Source: Berberis thunbergii
Taxonomy: Eukaryota; Streptophyta; Magnoliopsida; Ranunculales; Berberidaceae
NCBI GenBank assembly: GCA_003290165.1
Contig: QNQO01000456.1
Span: forward strand, 124,001-188,000
Length of the DNA: 64,000 nt
Direction of reading: 5' to 3'
Part shown: positions 10,370 to 21,822 of the stretch, one piece after another
Numbering within the stretch: the first letter of the stretch is position 1
Layout of the letters: each line of letters starts with the position of its first letter
Program-made: the position numbers and the translations under genes
The notes under the pieces: generated by a model
What the model was told of the DNA's origin: nothing
The model's database searches: none
What the model saw: only the letters and a program-made list of their open reading frames with translations

Positions 10370-11389
10370 GGGTTATTTGCACTCCCATTAGTTTATAGGT
10401 ATATCACTTCGACCCCCAAAATTTAGCCTTCTATTAGTCTAACCCCCAAAATGGATGAGAACCGTCCAATCATGAACGTTGACCAGTTAAATCCAATTTG
10501 AAGATTAAGATACCCTCTACCCTTTCCTTTCTCTTATTTGCACTTTGGCCCCCATTAGTTTATAGGTATATTACTACAGCCCCCAAAGTTTAGCATTATA
10601 TCAGTTTAACCCCCAAATATGACTGAAACTGTCCAGTCATGGATGTTGACTAATGAAAGCAGTGATGGCTAAGAGAGATAAAGATGAAAAATGGGGTCAG
10701 GTTAGGACAACAATTGCAGGTGACTGTAGTGATGGGTTGGGGAGGTAGTTGGAGGTGGATGTGATGATGGGTGGAGATTGTTACAGGGGCTGGGTGGGAA
10801 TAGTGGTGGCAGGTTGTGGGGGAACTAATGTGGGTTGATGTGTAAGTCAAGGTGATGGTGGTGGTGGTGATAAAGGAAAGTAGAGGGATGTGTTTTTACA
10901 GAGAATAGATGGGGGAAAGGAAGATGGCGTTTTGGATTAAAAGGTGAGATTTTCTATTTTTAAGTAAAAAAAATCAATTGAGATAAATAGATCTCTTAGA
11001 AAAAAAAATTTCTAATATGAGACTTTTGGATATTAAAGTGGTGTATAGGGGCTCTCACATGCCTTGCGCGAGTCGTTTATATGACGGCATTTGATCCACA
11101 AAGAATTATTAACCAGTCAACGTTCACGAATGGACAATTTCCATCAATTTTGGAGGTTAGACTAATATTAGGCTAAACTTTGGGGACCAAAGTGATATAC
11201 CTATAAACTAAGGGGGCCAAAGTGCAAATAAGAGGAAATATAGGGCAAAGGGTATTTTTGTTTTCAAATTGGATTTGACCGGTCAACGTCCATCAATGGA
11301 TGGTTTCCATCCATTTTGGGGTTTATACTGATATTAGGCTAAATTTTAGGAGTCAACCTATAAACTAATGGGAGCCAAAGTGCAAACCC
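10370..11389. mobile_element. MULE-type foldback element with long compound inverted repeats
   Basis: About 290-bp arms (10370-10660 and 11095-11389) are inverted relative to each other. Each arm contains two diverged tandem copies of a ~160-bp unit marked by TTTATAGGTATATxAC, a GACCCCCAAA-like string and GTTGACxxGTxAA. The element is flanked by a 9-bp duplication, TCCATAAAT at 10361-10369 and TCCATATAT at 11390-11398 (8/9 identical), the size made by Mutator-like transposases. The core (10660-11090) is purine-rich GGTGATGGT-like low complexity with no transposase. Confidence 0.8.
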
Positions 11390-11398
11390 TCCATATAT

Positions 11399-14300
11399 CT
11401 ATCAGTTGAAATTCCACAACAGTTAACATCATCTCTAAATAGGTTGATCAAGTATGTTCACCAAACTCAGGCCATGTATTATTTCATATTAAAAAAAACT
11501 TGGATATCATATCAACCTAGTTCTCTCATATCAAAGCCAAAATCAACACTCAATTCTCGAAATTCTAACAATATTACCATCATCAAAAGCTCCGCCCAGG
11601 CTTAGTTACTGTGTCGGTTATTATACAAACCCCATTATTAAATTAATCTACAAAAATAACTAGCATATCTCATCATGAGAATTTTCCTCCAATTTTAAAT
11701 GAAACCACAATAACTACAGTCGACAAACTGCCATCAGTGACTTTATTTTCACCCAACATCACAACTACATTTGCATTGTACGATCCTCCTCTCACTCTCC
11801 ATCTCTAAGAAGATCACTTCTCTCCAATTCCACTTACTACACATCCATAGCACAGTTAGGCAACACCAACAATCGACCTCTCCTCCTCCAACTCTTCATA
11901 TGAGTATTACTACTCAAGAAATCCATATATCACCATTTTCGCCTAGAGATCATCTCTTCACCATTTTCAAACGAGTTATCTCTTGATATGCAGCAACTCA
12001 GATTATATGGAAACAATAAAGAAGAAAAACATAAATCTGATTCATTGTCCTAATTGATCAAGAAAACCTCGTCTACTCCATCTAAATTGAAAACTTTCCT
12101 TGAGTCATACAAACCCAAGATCTATAAGTTCCTAAAGGAAGACACTCATATATCACAGCTCCCCCCTAGTAATTTGAACCCCATCCAAGTTCAGAATTGG
12201 GAATTAGCTTTGTTGTTCAGCGTCGTCCCCCCTCCCCGTGTTGCTTATGGAACTGGTGACAAAATCAATTAGAGTCAACCAAACCTTCCCATCATCTCAA
12301 AGGGACGAGTACGAACCAGTAATTGAATATACAACCACCTTTTCCTAATTCAGGGTCTCATAAATTTTCTACATTGAAATACAGCATAACCCAACATTCA
12401 GCAACAGTGAGACCCAGTCAAGAACATCTCATGTTCTTCCACTCACGTCCTAAAATAAGTTCTCATAATCCTTATGTACCTCCCAAACTCTATAGTCTGC
12501 CAAGGAGTCAAGGATGGCAACCATACAACCTACAGAGCCACTCCAACATCTCTCACAATGGTAAAAACTTATTACATACGTCTTTTTTACCAAAGTTGAC
12601 AAAACACCAAAATTCCCCGACAATGCATTTTTTAAAGGAGATGAAATGCATTAAAATGAGGCATATCCTTCAGTGCAACTAGCGTCTCTGCATGAAGTGA
12701 CGCATTACTACTTGTACATGGTTATTTTATGATCTTTATTTTTAAACATTTATTAGTTAGTTTAGAAAATCGCAATGTAAATATAAAAGCCCAAAGGCCA
12801 CTGTTAAATTTAGGGCTTGAGTTGATTGACAAATAAAACCTTGTTTGCGTCAAGGGTTGAAGGATATCAACTAGATCTTCAAATCTTTCTTCCTTCTCCC
12901 ATCCTTGTATCAAATCCTCAAACCTTATTGTGGACAAGAGGCTCTACTCCATGGTTTCTTCTCATCCACCTCCTCTTCTTTCCCTCTCGTTTTTAGTGGG
13001 AAATGAGAAGTTTGAGAACTAGTTTACCTTATGTTTTGATTTTACGTTACCCATTTTTTTTTGTATGATTTAATGAATCTTTGCAAGTTACTAGATGATA
13101 TTGAGCTCAAGGTTACGTAAATGCCACTTTACGTTCCCATTTGGAATATATGTAATTGACTTCTTATACTTGTTTGTTTATGATATTATCTATGCTACTA
13201 TGCTTACTATGATTAATTAAGAAAACAAATCTTAAAAAAACGCGCCTCATGCACACACATCTCCTTGCGCTTCACGCATTTTCAAGCACGTGCGCCCCGC
13301 CTCCGCCTTAACTACACTGAGTATCATCTCTATCCCATAGGTAGGGACTACTAAGAATCACTTAACACATCTAATTGAACGAAGTCACATACCATCACAT
13401 CTGACATTATAAGCAAACGCACCCCCACATACAACCAATGAGTGTCTTGGACCCCTAGCATAGTGGCCTTGAACGAGGTGAAATAATCTTCATGGTGCCA
13501 GTACAAACTCATGCACACAGATGAATAATATATACCACATCAAAAAATGGATTATAAGAATTGAGCAAACTCATTTTCTTGTATGAATAAAGGTCCAATA
13601 GTTTTGGATGGTTTGAGTTATTGGCTTATCGTATGTATATCATGTTAAATTTGTTGTAGATGTTGTTATGATTAATATAGAATTGTATCTCCAAATAATA
13701 AAATGAATGAAGTTTAGAACCAACAAAGCTTTAGTTTTCCTATTATCTATTTCAGATTTTAGGTTTTTTTTTTCCTCAATTTTTCATTAGTTTATACTAT
13801 TATTGATTCAGTTTTATCAATTTACACTATTATTTGTTCATGTAGGGCTCTTATATATATGTGTGTATGTATGTGTGTATTTTTTTCATTGTTGTTTTTC
13901 TTAGAGCTAGGAATAACTTTACAAATTATTATCGGGTCTTGGATGATACATCTGCTAGAGAATATCATCAACCAATAGTCATAATATTTAAGATCACCTT
14001 AATAATAACCTCCATGTGTGTGTTTCTCATGTAAGAATAGTTAAAGTCCGTAATTTCCTTAAAAGATATGTTGTCCCTTAGTTGGGTTGATGCTCTTACA
14101 CATTGTAGGGATCCCTACTGTTTGGTGCTTACTAAATCTTTAAGGTATAAATGTTTCTTTTTATACTATTATAGCCAGTATTATTGACCTTAATTGTGAC
14201 ATTCTATATATGATTCAACAATAAGCTTAGTGTCAACATCATATAAGTAAAAGGTTAGGCACACAACAAGCAACTAAATACTCCATACAAATTGTCCATT

Positions 14301-16195
14301 CCAAGTAAAGAGAACTTTGAAATGTAACAAACATGTCAAAGTGAAAATATCATATGGAGAAATAAGATTCCACTATCATAATAATCATCCTCATGTGTAA
14401 CATGAATATTGAAGGTGCAATATACCAATCTAATGGAAATTAGATTATGCAAAGTTTTCATATGAGAGCGCATTGCACGGGCTATGTACGGTGCATAATC
14501 ACAAGCAGTTTTGTGTAGGGCACACTCTGTTTCAATTATGGCGATTTGAAATGCTTGATAATAAATTGGCCACAAAATGAATGCTGCAAAAATAGCTAAA
14601 TGTTTGCATGCACAAAATATATATAATTTTTTGTGATTTTGTATGTGAATTCAAAACAATCACAAAGTGGAAACCCATGAACCCTCTCTTCCTAACTTTG
14701 CTAGGATTTCATAAATAAATAAATAAATAAAGCTTTTTCTATTTTCTAAGAATGTCGACTCGATGTTAAACCCAAAGATGCAAGAAACATGCAACAAAAA
14801 TATGTTACTTTTCTGATGGCAATTCCGAAAACATAATTTGTATATAAAAAGCCAAATCACAAACAAATGCATCACTTATCTTTCCATAGATGTTTCCATG
14901 TTTTCAGTTTCAACTATATACTAAAAGAAATTGTCTTGAGCTTCACCAAATAATAAAATATACAAGATATATTATCACTAAATCATTTTGTTTAGATGGT
15001 ACCTCCTTTCCAGTCGTCCCTAGCTTTAGAGCTCCAACGAGTAAAGATGACCTTGGATGACTCCTTTTCCAGCATCCCTAGCCACCAATGAATGCTACTA
15101 TCTGCCCAGTGTATGCGGTAACATCGGCCCATGTCTTTTGTTCGATGCACTATTCTCCTCTTTTTGCTGTTGCAGGTACCAAATCTTTTCTCATTGACAA
15201 TGTGTTATGTTCCTCCTATTTCATCAATCCTCATTCCTCACTTTTTAACCATCATTCAGAAAAAGTCCATCTCCTTTGAAACTCGCGTTTAGCAAATGTT
15301 CTTCAGTGAGCCTGATGAAAGTAAGTCCACTGCAAAAGTTTTGGTCAAATTTAAGATTTGCCTCAAACATAGAAATCCTTCCCAGAGATTCACATTGAGA
15401 TTATTATTACTCCTCATGCCCAACAAATTTTATAGAAAATTTTGAGCTTGAATGTAGAGGTTGAGAAGCATAGAGAATGGCATGTGGAGAAAAGTCAAGA
15501 TGATGGTCTGCATGATCCATTAAATGTTGCAAAGAAACTCTCTTCCTGAACATGGCAAATCTATTCTTCCATCTCCAAGGAAGTTTTCCCTTCCAAAACA
15601 AATGAACAAGACATAGGAAATAACAACATTCACAATGAAAGGAACCAATGAAGTGGATGCCCACATTGGTTTTGCAAATAAATAAGTCCATTAAACATGC
15701 ATGAATGAAAAGTGGGCATCTTGTAAAACGCTTCAAGTTGATCCACACCAAGATACAAATTTTGATACCCCTCACTAAGTAACATCTAGGCTTTTCTTAT
15801 ATACATATATAGCTCTGCAAATGCCTTCATTCAAAGAACCCAACGGACGGCGATATCTAGTTTGTCCCAGATCCAATTGTCTTTAACAGTGAAAGAACAA
15901 TACATCCATTGAGTCATCCCAGTCTGAGATTGATCTAAAGAAGACAACGAAAATCAGATACTAGTCTACACAGACTTCATTGGAATAGAAGCATGTATAA
16001 ACTAAGGTGTTGAACAGTAGTAGTATGCAAACTTAATAAGGTCTATTCGCCCCCGCCTTTATCACTGTGAATCCTTTCTGTGCTCTTTAGGAGCTTTTCA
16101 CTTACTGTGTGGTTCCACTTCATTGGCCTTGTTCCGGTGTTAACATTGTCAGTTCCTAAATCTTTCTTAAAGAAGGGGCAAACATTCTCGGAGTT
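11399..16195. other. Long gene-free interval
   Basis: Several modest open stretches exist (for example 12054-12272, 12323-12682 on plus; 12722-12937 and 15407-15775 on minus) but none matches a family I recognise and codon use looks random. A small GC-richer patch near 13230-13310 (CGCCTC...GCGCTTCACGC) is the only compositional break. TG/TA dinucleotide runs occur near 13854-13885. Confidence 0.4.
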
Positions 16196-16238
16196 GGAGT
16201 TGGAGGACGTGATTTGTCAGGAAGAATATGTAGAAAAC

Positions 16239-16650
16239 TGAGTGATAAAATACCTTATTTTATAATCACTCAAGATTATTAAGAGACTAAACTTGGACTT
16301 AAACTTGTAATGAAAAATACAACTAAGACAAGACACTTAAGCTTTTTCTCCATCACACTCCAAAGCCAAAAACCATGGGCCCCTATTTATACTTGGTTTA
16401 ATTAGGTTGGTGAAGAGACTTTGGAGAATCTAGATATTTACAAAGAGAACTTAAAAAAGAATTGAAAGCCACAAGTTTGTTCTATAGACTTCTCTATAGA
16501 ATTATCCTGAAATTTTTCTGAGAAATATCTAGAGCCATATGGAATACCAACTCTTTCCGAAGAGCTCTCATGGTGGAGAGAAATATCTCAAATTGGGAAG
16601 AGACTTGAAGTCTCCAGAAAGTTGTGTAGAGTCAGTGATGATTCCTAACA
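16239..16650 (-). mobile_element. Copia-type LTR, minus orientation
   Basis: Read on the minus strand, the sequence begins TGTTAGGAATC and ends TTTTATCACTCA, giving TG...CA ends over 412 bp. Inside are AGTATAAATAGGGG (a TATA box) and CTTGAGTGATTA. The same LTR family recurs in plus orientation at about 25260, 33739 and 38976. The flanking five bases do not match (AAAAC and CTGGA), so this is not a clean solo LTR. Confidence 0.65.
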
Positions 16651-16654
16651 CTGG

Positions 16655-16740
16655 AAGAAGATTCGAGGCAACAATTGAGAAGGTCAACCAACACCAGAAG
16701 AAGATTCGGAGCAACAACCAAGAAGGTCAACCAGACATTG
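16655..16740. repeat. ~42-bp tandem duplication beside the LTR
   Basis: GAAGAAGATTCGAGGCAACAA and a near-identical copy 42 bp later (AAGAAGATTCGGAGCAACAA), each followed by GAAGGTCAACCA. Confidence 0.7.
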
Positions 16741-17109
16741 CAAACTCAATCCAAAGTACAGGAATGTTGTGACTGAAGAAGACAACCTTTTATCCTTAAG
16801 AATGACCTCATTCTTTATACTATCAATTTTTTGTAAACAAATATGTGATAACACCTCTTTTCCAGCCGGTATAGTCATTTGCAAAGGATTGTGACAAGCA
16901 GTCATTTAGGGACGACACATGGCATTGCATTCAAACCTCTATTTAGCCAGCTGGTTAGTGAGCAGTGGAGGACTGTCATTCCTGTTGATCAAGCACTGAG
17001 GATTTTGGGAGGTTTGGGGGTTTTAAAAAAAAAAACATGTTGAATTGATAAGGAAATTATAGGGCCAAGCAAACGCAAATCCAATCAAACCTACAATGTT
17101 TGAATAAAC

Positions 17110-17695
17110 ATCCTAGAGTATGGAGTAGCAAAAAGCAATTGAAGACGAGATCCAAGCTTTAAAGCAAAATCAAACCCGAGACCTAGTTCCAAAGCCCAAT
17201 GATGTGAAGCCTATATTGTGTAGATGAGTCTACAAGATAAAACTCATCTTGATGGCTCGATAGAAAGGTACAAGGCTCAATTGGTACCATGCGGGTGATC
17301 TCAACAATATGGACGAGACTACGAAGAAGCATTCAGCAAAGTAGCTAAGATCATCACACTCAAAGTTTCGCTTGCATTAGCAGCAAGCAAGTTGTAGCTG
17401 ATGGATGTGAAGAATGCATTCCCAAACAGAATGGACCAAGAAATATACATGGAGCAGCCTAGGAGGTTTGAGAATAAAACCAAACAAGACTATGTTCGCA
17501 AGCTCAAGAAGGTACTATATGGAAGGCACTATACTAATTGAAGCAAACACCAAGAGCCCAGAGTTCTTAGTTCAAAGTCGAGTACTCAGTTGCACCTTGG
17601 GACTCGCGCATGTTCATCAAATCTGAAGAAGGAAAACTAGCAATAGTGTTAGTATACATTGATTATTTGATCGCCACTGGAAATGACACAAAGAA
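17110..17695 (+). pseudogene. Ty1/copia reverse transcriptase remnant
   Basis: Translating the plus strand across frames gives AIEDEIQALKQNQTRDLVPK, DYEEAFSKVAKI, LMDVKNAFPN, YVRKLKKVLYG and, near 17650, LVYIDYLIATGND. These are the ordered blocks of copia reverse transcriptase, ending at the catalytic YVDDLIITGND region, where YIDYL has lost the second Asp. Frameshifts and stops break it repeatedly. Its orientation is opposite to the LTR at 16239-16650, so the two are not a simple single element. Confidence 0.85.
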
Positions 17696-17889
17696 ATTTG
17701 AATAATAAGGAAAAACGTGGCAGTCTGATTCCAGATGATGTTGTGAGAACTAAGACACTGTTTGGGTCTCAAGAACGCAATGACAATGCCTTATTCCTAT
17801 GTCGAGAAAAATATGCAACGAGTACGAGATGCTTGAGTGAAGCTGATCTCAACACCTATAAATGCTTATGTTATGCTATATGTGCTGAA

Positions 17890-18235
17890 GATAACAAGAA
17901 TTGGAAGACACAACAATGTGTTGCCATGCATGATATGACCCAAGGCCAAGTAACCACCAAGAAGCAACATTTCAGCAAAGTATGACCAAGATACAACATG
18001 AGCACAACTTCAAGTTTTTTTTCTATCCGAAATGGATGGAAAAATGTGACAGACTCTTGCATTCCCACCACGTTTTATTGCAAAAATGGAAAACTGGAGT
18101 AGGAAACTATCACTCATCACAGACAACGCATATAAGCACCTAGGAATCCTAGGAATTGAATTTGAGCACACACCTAAGTCCATTTCTTAAGAACGGGCGG
18201 GAAGGTGATAAAGTTGCTTGCAAGTACTAAAGCTA
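17890..18235 (+). pseudogene. MULE (FAR1-like) transposase C-terminal remnant, copy 1
   Basis: DMTQGQVTTKKQHFS, then (shifted frame) TKIQHEHNFK, aligns with the segment of FAR1-related/MULE transposases that reads I.LQH..IKASFE.SL..VQHEFK. The nucleotide sequence is clearly paralogous to 26400-26690 and 43220-43505, including the trailing motif TTAAGAACGGGCGGG. It marks the left part of the first copy of the large duplicated block. Confidence 0.6.
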
Positions 18236-18239
18236 ATAT

Positions 18240-20650
18240 GATTGCTCACTATTGAAATCTTATTTTGAGAACCCTCTCCTCCTCAAACTCCGAGTACAAC
18301 TTAGGTTGATGATCACACCGAGTCAATTCCTGCTACTTAGTTTCGACCAAGGTAGTCCTTATATACTAGTACTTCTATTGCTCCTCCTTGGGGGACATTT
18401 TTGTCACTGATTTAGCTACTAGAATGAAAAGGCATGCATGGGTTTTCCTATGTGGATATTGGTGAAAACAAGTCTTCCTAGTTTGGTCATCCTATGGTCA
18501 TGAAAACTCAATGTATTTTGAATGGTGACGCGTAACATGGGAGCACATGTTTGTCACTGATTTAACTACTAGAATGAAAATGCATGCATGGTTTCCTAGG
18601 TGGACATTGGTGAAAATAAGTCTTCCTAGTTTGGTCACCCTATAGGGATGCTAGTTTAACACTCTAGAATAAACTATTTATTAGTTTCTGATAATTATTT
18701 ATATTATCCTTTGAGAGACTACCATACAACATTGGAGCAAAAAATAGATATAAGGACAAACGAATTCAACAAAAAAATCCAACTAAGTTTTACTGGGCTC
18801 AATCTTACATGGTAAGAACGCGAAAATTCAATGTATTTCTAAGTGAGTTATCACCATTTGGTACCAATGAGACGAGTCTAGACACTTGTAAAACACCGGT
18901 TCTGTTATTGATTAGCATACTAGTGTAAAAGAGTTTGCACAGTTTCCCAGATGAACCTTAGTGAAAACTAGCGTTCTAGTTTTGGTTACACAATGGGGAT
19001 GTTGATTTAACTAATAGAATGGATTATTCATTAACTTTCAAGCATTGTTTCGATTAGCCTTCGGTAGACCACAACATAACCTTGGAACACGACTCACGAG
19101 CACAAAAAAAAATTGTAAACACCACAAAAAAGGAAATTTCAATTAAGTTTTATTAGGCTCAATCTTATAGGGTAAGAACGTGAAAATTTAATGTATTTCA
19201 AAGTGAGTGGTGACCCGTATAGCACGGAAACATAGAAAAAAATCAGAAAGGAAAAATTAAACTAAGTTTTTACAAGTCTGTCATATGGTAAGAACGTGCA
19301 AATTCAATGTATTCTTAAATGAGTGGTGACCCATAAAGCATGAGAACATAAGAAAATAAATCAGAAAAGGAAAAATCAACTTAAGTTTTATTAGGTTATA
19401 TCTTATATGGTAAGAAGGTGAAAATTTAACGTATTCTTAAGTGAGTGGTGACCAGTAAAGCACGAAAATCAAAAAAAGGAAGAATTCAACCAAGTTTTAA
19501 TTGGGCCAATTTTATATGTAAGAATGTGAAAATTCAATGTATTTCTAAGTTAGTGATGACTGGTGACATATTGGCCCCACAGAACTGAACTACATTATTT
19601 CAGTTTTTTTTGTGTGGAATTTACGTCCTTTTATTTATTTTGTGCTTCAATGTTGTATGGTAAACCCCCAAAAGATTATTGAAACAACTCTTGATGCTAA
19701 AAATAGTCCATTCTAGAAGGTTATATCAACATCCCCATAGGGTAGCCAAACTAGGACTACTTGTTTTCGCTAAGGATCACTGAGTAAACTATTTATGTCA
19801 TTTCATGCTAGTAGTTAATCGATAATGAAACCTGAACTCCCTTGTTTTACAAGTTACCATTAACTTAGAAATACATTCTATTTTCACATTCTTACCATGC
19901 ATATAAGACTGACCTTAGTAAAATTTTAGTTGGATTTTTTTCCATGTTTTGATTTCTTTTCCTGTGCACCCATATTTTATGGTGGTAGATACATTAAAAA
20001 TTTAATATATTTATAATTGAGTTGTCACCCATCGGTACCAACAGGATAAGTTCTAACACCATGGTAACTCATATTCCATCACTGATTAGTACACTAGCGT
20101 GAAAGAGCCAACATAGGTTTCTAAGTGGAGCTTACTTAAAGGATGTGTCCCTCGTTTGGTTACCCTGTGGGGACATTGATTAATCCTTATAGAATAGACA
20201 TTATTAACTCTCGAGCATTGTTTTGATTAAGCTTCAGGGGACTTCAATACTTCCTTAAGACACAAAATAAATAAAAGGACAAACAAGTTCCACCAAAAAG
20301 AGTTTTAGTGGGACAATTTTAAACAAGAACACGAAAAATGCAATGTATTTGTAAGTGAGCATTGTTTCTATTAACCTTCAACAAGTTTTAATCTATAGGC
20401 AAATCTTAATACGGTAAGAATATGAAAAGCCAATGGTGTTATGGCCTAGTGGTTAGGGCTGTGTGGGTTTGTCCCCCACATCCTAGCTTCGAATCCCACC
20501 TGCGACATGGTTACTTTCTAATGGGTGTTGACCTATAGGTCACCCAGTTGATAGGTTATGGGATCCTTAAAAACCCAGCTCGCCTTCCAAAAAAAAAGAA
20601 TATGAAAAGAAAAAAATACAATGTACTTGAAATTTCTAGATACGCTACAA
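18240..20650. repeat. Array of direct and inverted 115-360 bp repeats, copy 1
   Basis: The marker GGTAAGAACGTGAAAATT(C/T)AATGTATTTCT recurs in variants at about 18811, 19171, 19286, 19409 and 19516, the last four at about 115-bp spacing. A longer companion unit has CCTTAGTGAAAAC, TTTGGTCACCCTATxGGGATG and TTCTAGAATxGACTATTTATTA. From about 19690 to 20010 the same motifs run in the opposite sense (for example CATTCTTACCATGCATATAA near 19891). No coding capacity is seen. The superfamily is unknown to me. Confidence 0.75.
20430..20595 (+). mobile_element. tRNA-derived SINE with target duplication
   Basis: Internal pol III boxes are visible: A-box TGGCCTAGTGG and B-box GCTTCGAATCCC, about 50 bp apart. 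An A-rich tail follows GCCTTCC. It is flanked by a perfect 14-bp duplication AAGAATATGAAAAG (20416-20429 and 20596-20609). A 5'-truncated copy in reverse orientation lies at 45885-45990. It is a SINE, not a tRNA gene: the tRNA-like fold is not closed and the downstream part is unrelated to tRNA. Confidence 0.9.
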
Positions 20651-20750
20651 CATATTTACTACAATCTTATTGCTAGCATATAATGTGTCAAACATGATTA
20701 CCAAAAAAATCTAAAATAAATCGCAAAATAATTTTGTTCCATTTATAAAC

Positions 20751-21114
20751 TTGATAAAAACTTCAACTTGCTCACTAGAGTTTAATTGCTTCATGAATCA
20801 CTCCAAGTTTCAAACTTCATCCAAATATGGCAACTAGCATTATTGCCATATGTACCTCAATGGGCCCCTAATTCTGATCCTCTTTTTCCAAATGTAGAAA
20901 TTCCAAAACACCTTAACTCCAGGCATCTCTCTTTGATAAAAACTTCAACTCACTCACTAGAGTTTAATTGCTTCATGAATCACTCCAAGTTTCAAACTTC
21001 ATCCAAATATGGCAACTGGCATTATTGCCATATGTACCTCAATGGGCCCCTAATTCTGATCCTCTTTTTCCAAATGTAGAAATTCCAAAACACCTTAACC
21101 CCATGCATCTCTCT
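20751..21114. repeat. 182-bp tandem duplication upstream of the SPEAR gene
   Basis: Two near-identical 182-bp units start TTGATAAAAACTTCAACT at 20751 and 20933 and end CATCTCTCTT. The equivalent upstream regions of copy 2 (about 28805-28980) and copy 3 (about 52550-52780) have one unit, so the duplication is specific to the intact gene. Confidence 0.9.
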
Positions 21115-21190
21115 TCATTTGGAAAGAATTGAAGTTGCAACAACAAATAAAAAAAATGGTTATTGTTCTGAGAGTTATAAAAGGAAATTT

Positions 21191-21330
21191 GGATTGGTCT
21201 GGGCTATAAAAAGGGTTGGTGGCACAGAAAACGTGAGCACACCACACACCCTTCTCTAAATTTGAGAGAAAAAGAAAGAGAGAAAGAGTGAGAGAAGAAG
21301 ATCAGAGAAAATGAGAGAAACAGAGGAGTG
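21191..21330 (+). promoter_or_regulatory. SPEAR core promoter and GA-rich leader
   Basis: A TATA box CTATAAAAAGG at 21204-21214 follows an inverted CCAAT element (GGATTGGTC, 21191-21199). A GA-rich tract (21258-21330) lies just downstream, likely in the 5' UTR. The ATG is about 610 bp from the TATA box, so a leader intron is probable. Copy 3 keeps the TATA box (52870-52878); copy 2 has CTATGAAAAG at 29065-29074. Confidence 0.65.
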
Positions 21331-21822
21331 AAAAACGAAGTTTAGATAAAAAAAAGAGACGATTTAGGGAGAAAGCGTTTGATTTGTTTATAGGAGAAAC
21401 AAGTTCAGGATTGCTTGGATCTTCGTCAATCTTTGTTGATAGCTTGAGTGGTGATTGTTTCCTTCTTTTCTCATCAAATCTGAAAATGGGGGATTTGAGT
21501 TTCCATCTTTCTTCCCATGTTTTCAGTAGATTTGGTTGTTCTTAATGTTTATCCATTTTTTGTTTTGTGTTGTAATTTATGTGTGTGCTTCACTTGTGAA
21601 ATTTCTTGGATTTCTCTAATTTTTGTGCATCTTCTCCAATTTTAGTTCTTTGTTTTGGAGATTTCAGACTTTGGTTTCTTGATTTTTGTGGAATTTTAGT
21701 TCTTTGTTTTTGGGTTTTATGGGCTCTCTTTTTGCATGGTTTAGACAATAGAGGCATCTTTGGGTTCTCTTTTCTGACTTCTCTGTTTTTGGTTTTGCAT
21801 GATCTAAACAAGCAGAAGAAAA

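Noticed and set aside
10650..10850. Minus-strand His/Pro/Thr-rich open frame
   Set aside because: Low-complexity core of the foldback element; no domain, start context or splice signals.
12054..12682. Two adjacent plus-strand open frames considered as exons
   Set aside because: Composition is low-complexity, no family match, and no convincing splice sites join them.
15407..15775. 122-codon minus-strand frame, considered as a LINE or other gene piece
   Set aside because: No reverse-transcriptase, zinc or other motif could be placed in any frame.
18800..19560. Regularly spaced repeats considered as a CRISPR-like array
   Set aside because: Repeats are diverged, spacers are also repeated, units are about 115 bp, and the context is a plant nuclear genome.
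20440..20510. Possible tRNA gene from A- and B-box matches
   Set aside because: Flanked by 14-bp target duplications and followed by a poly(A)-tailed body; a SINE explains it and no closed cloverleaf is evident.
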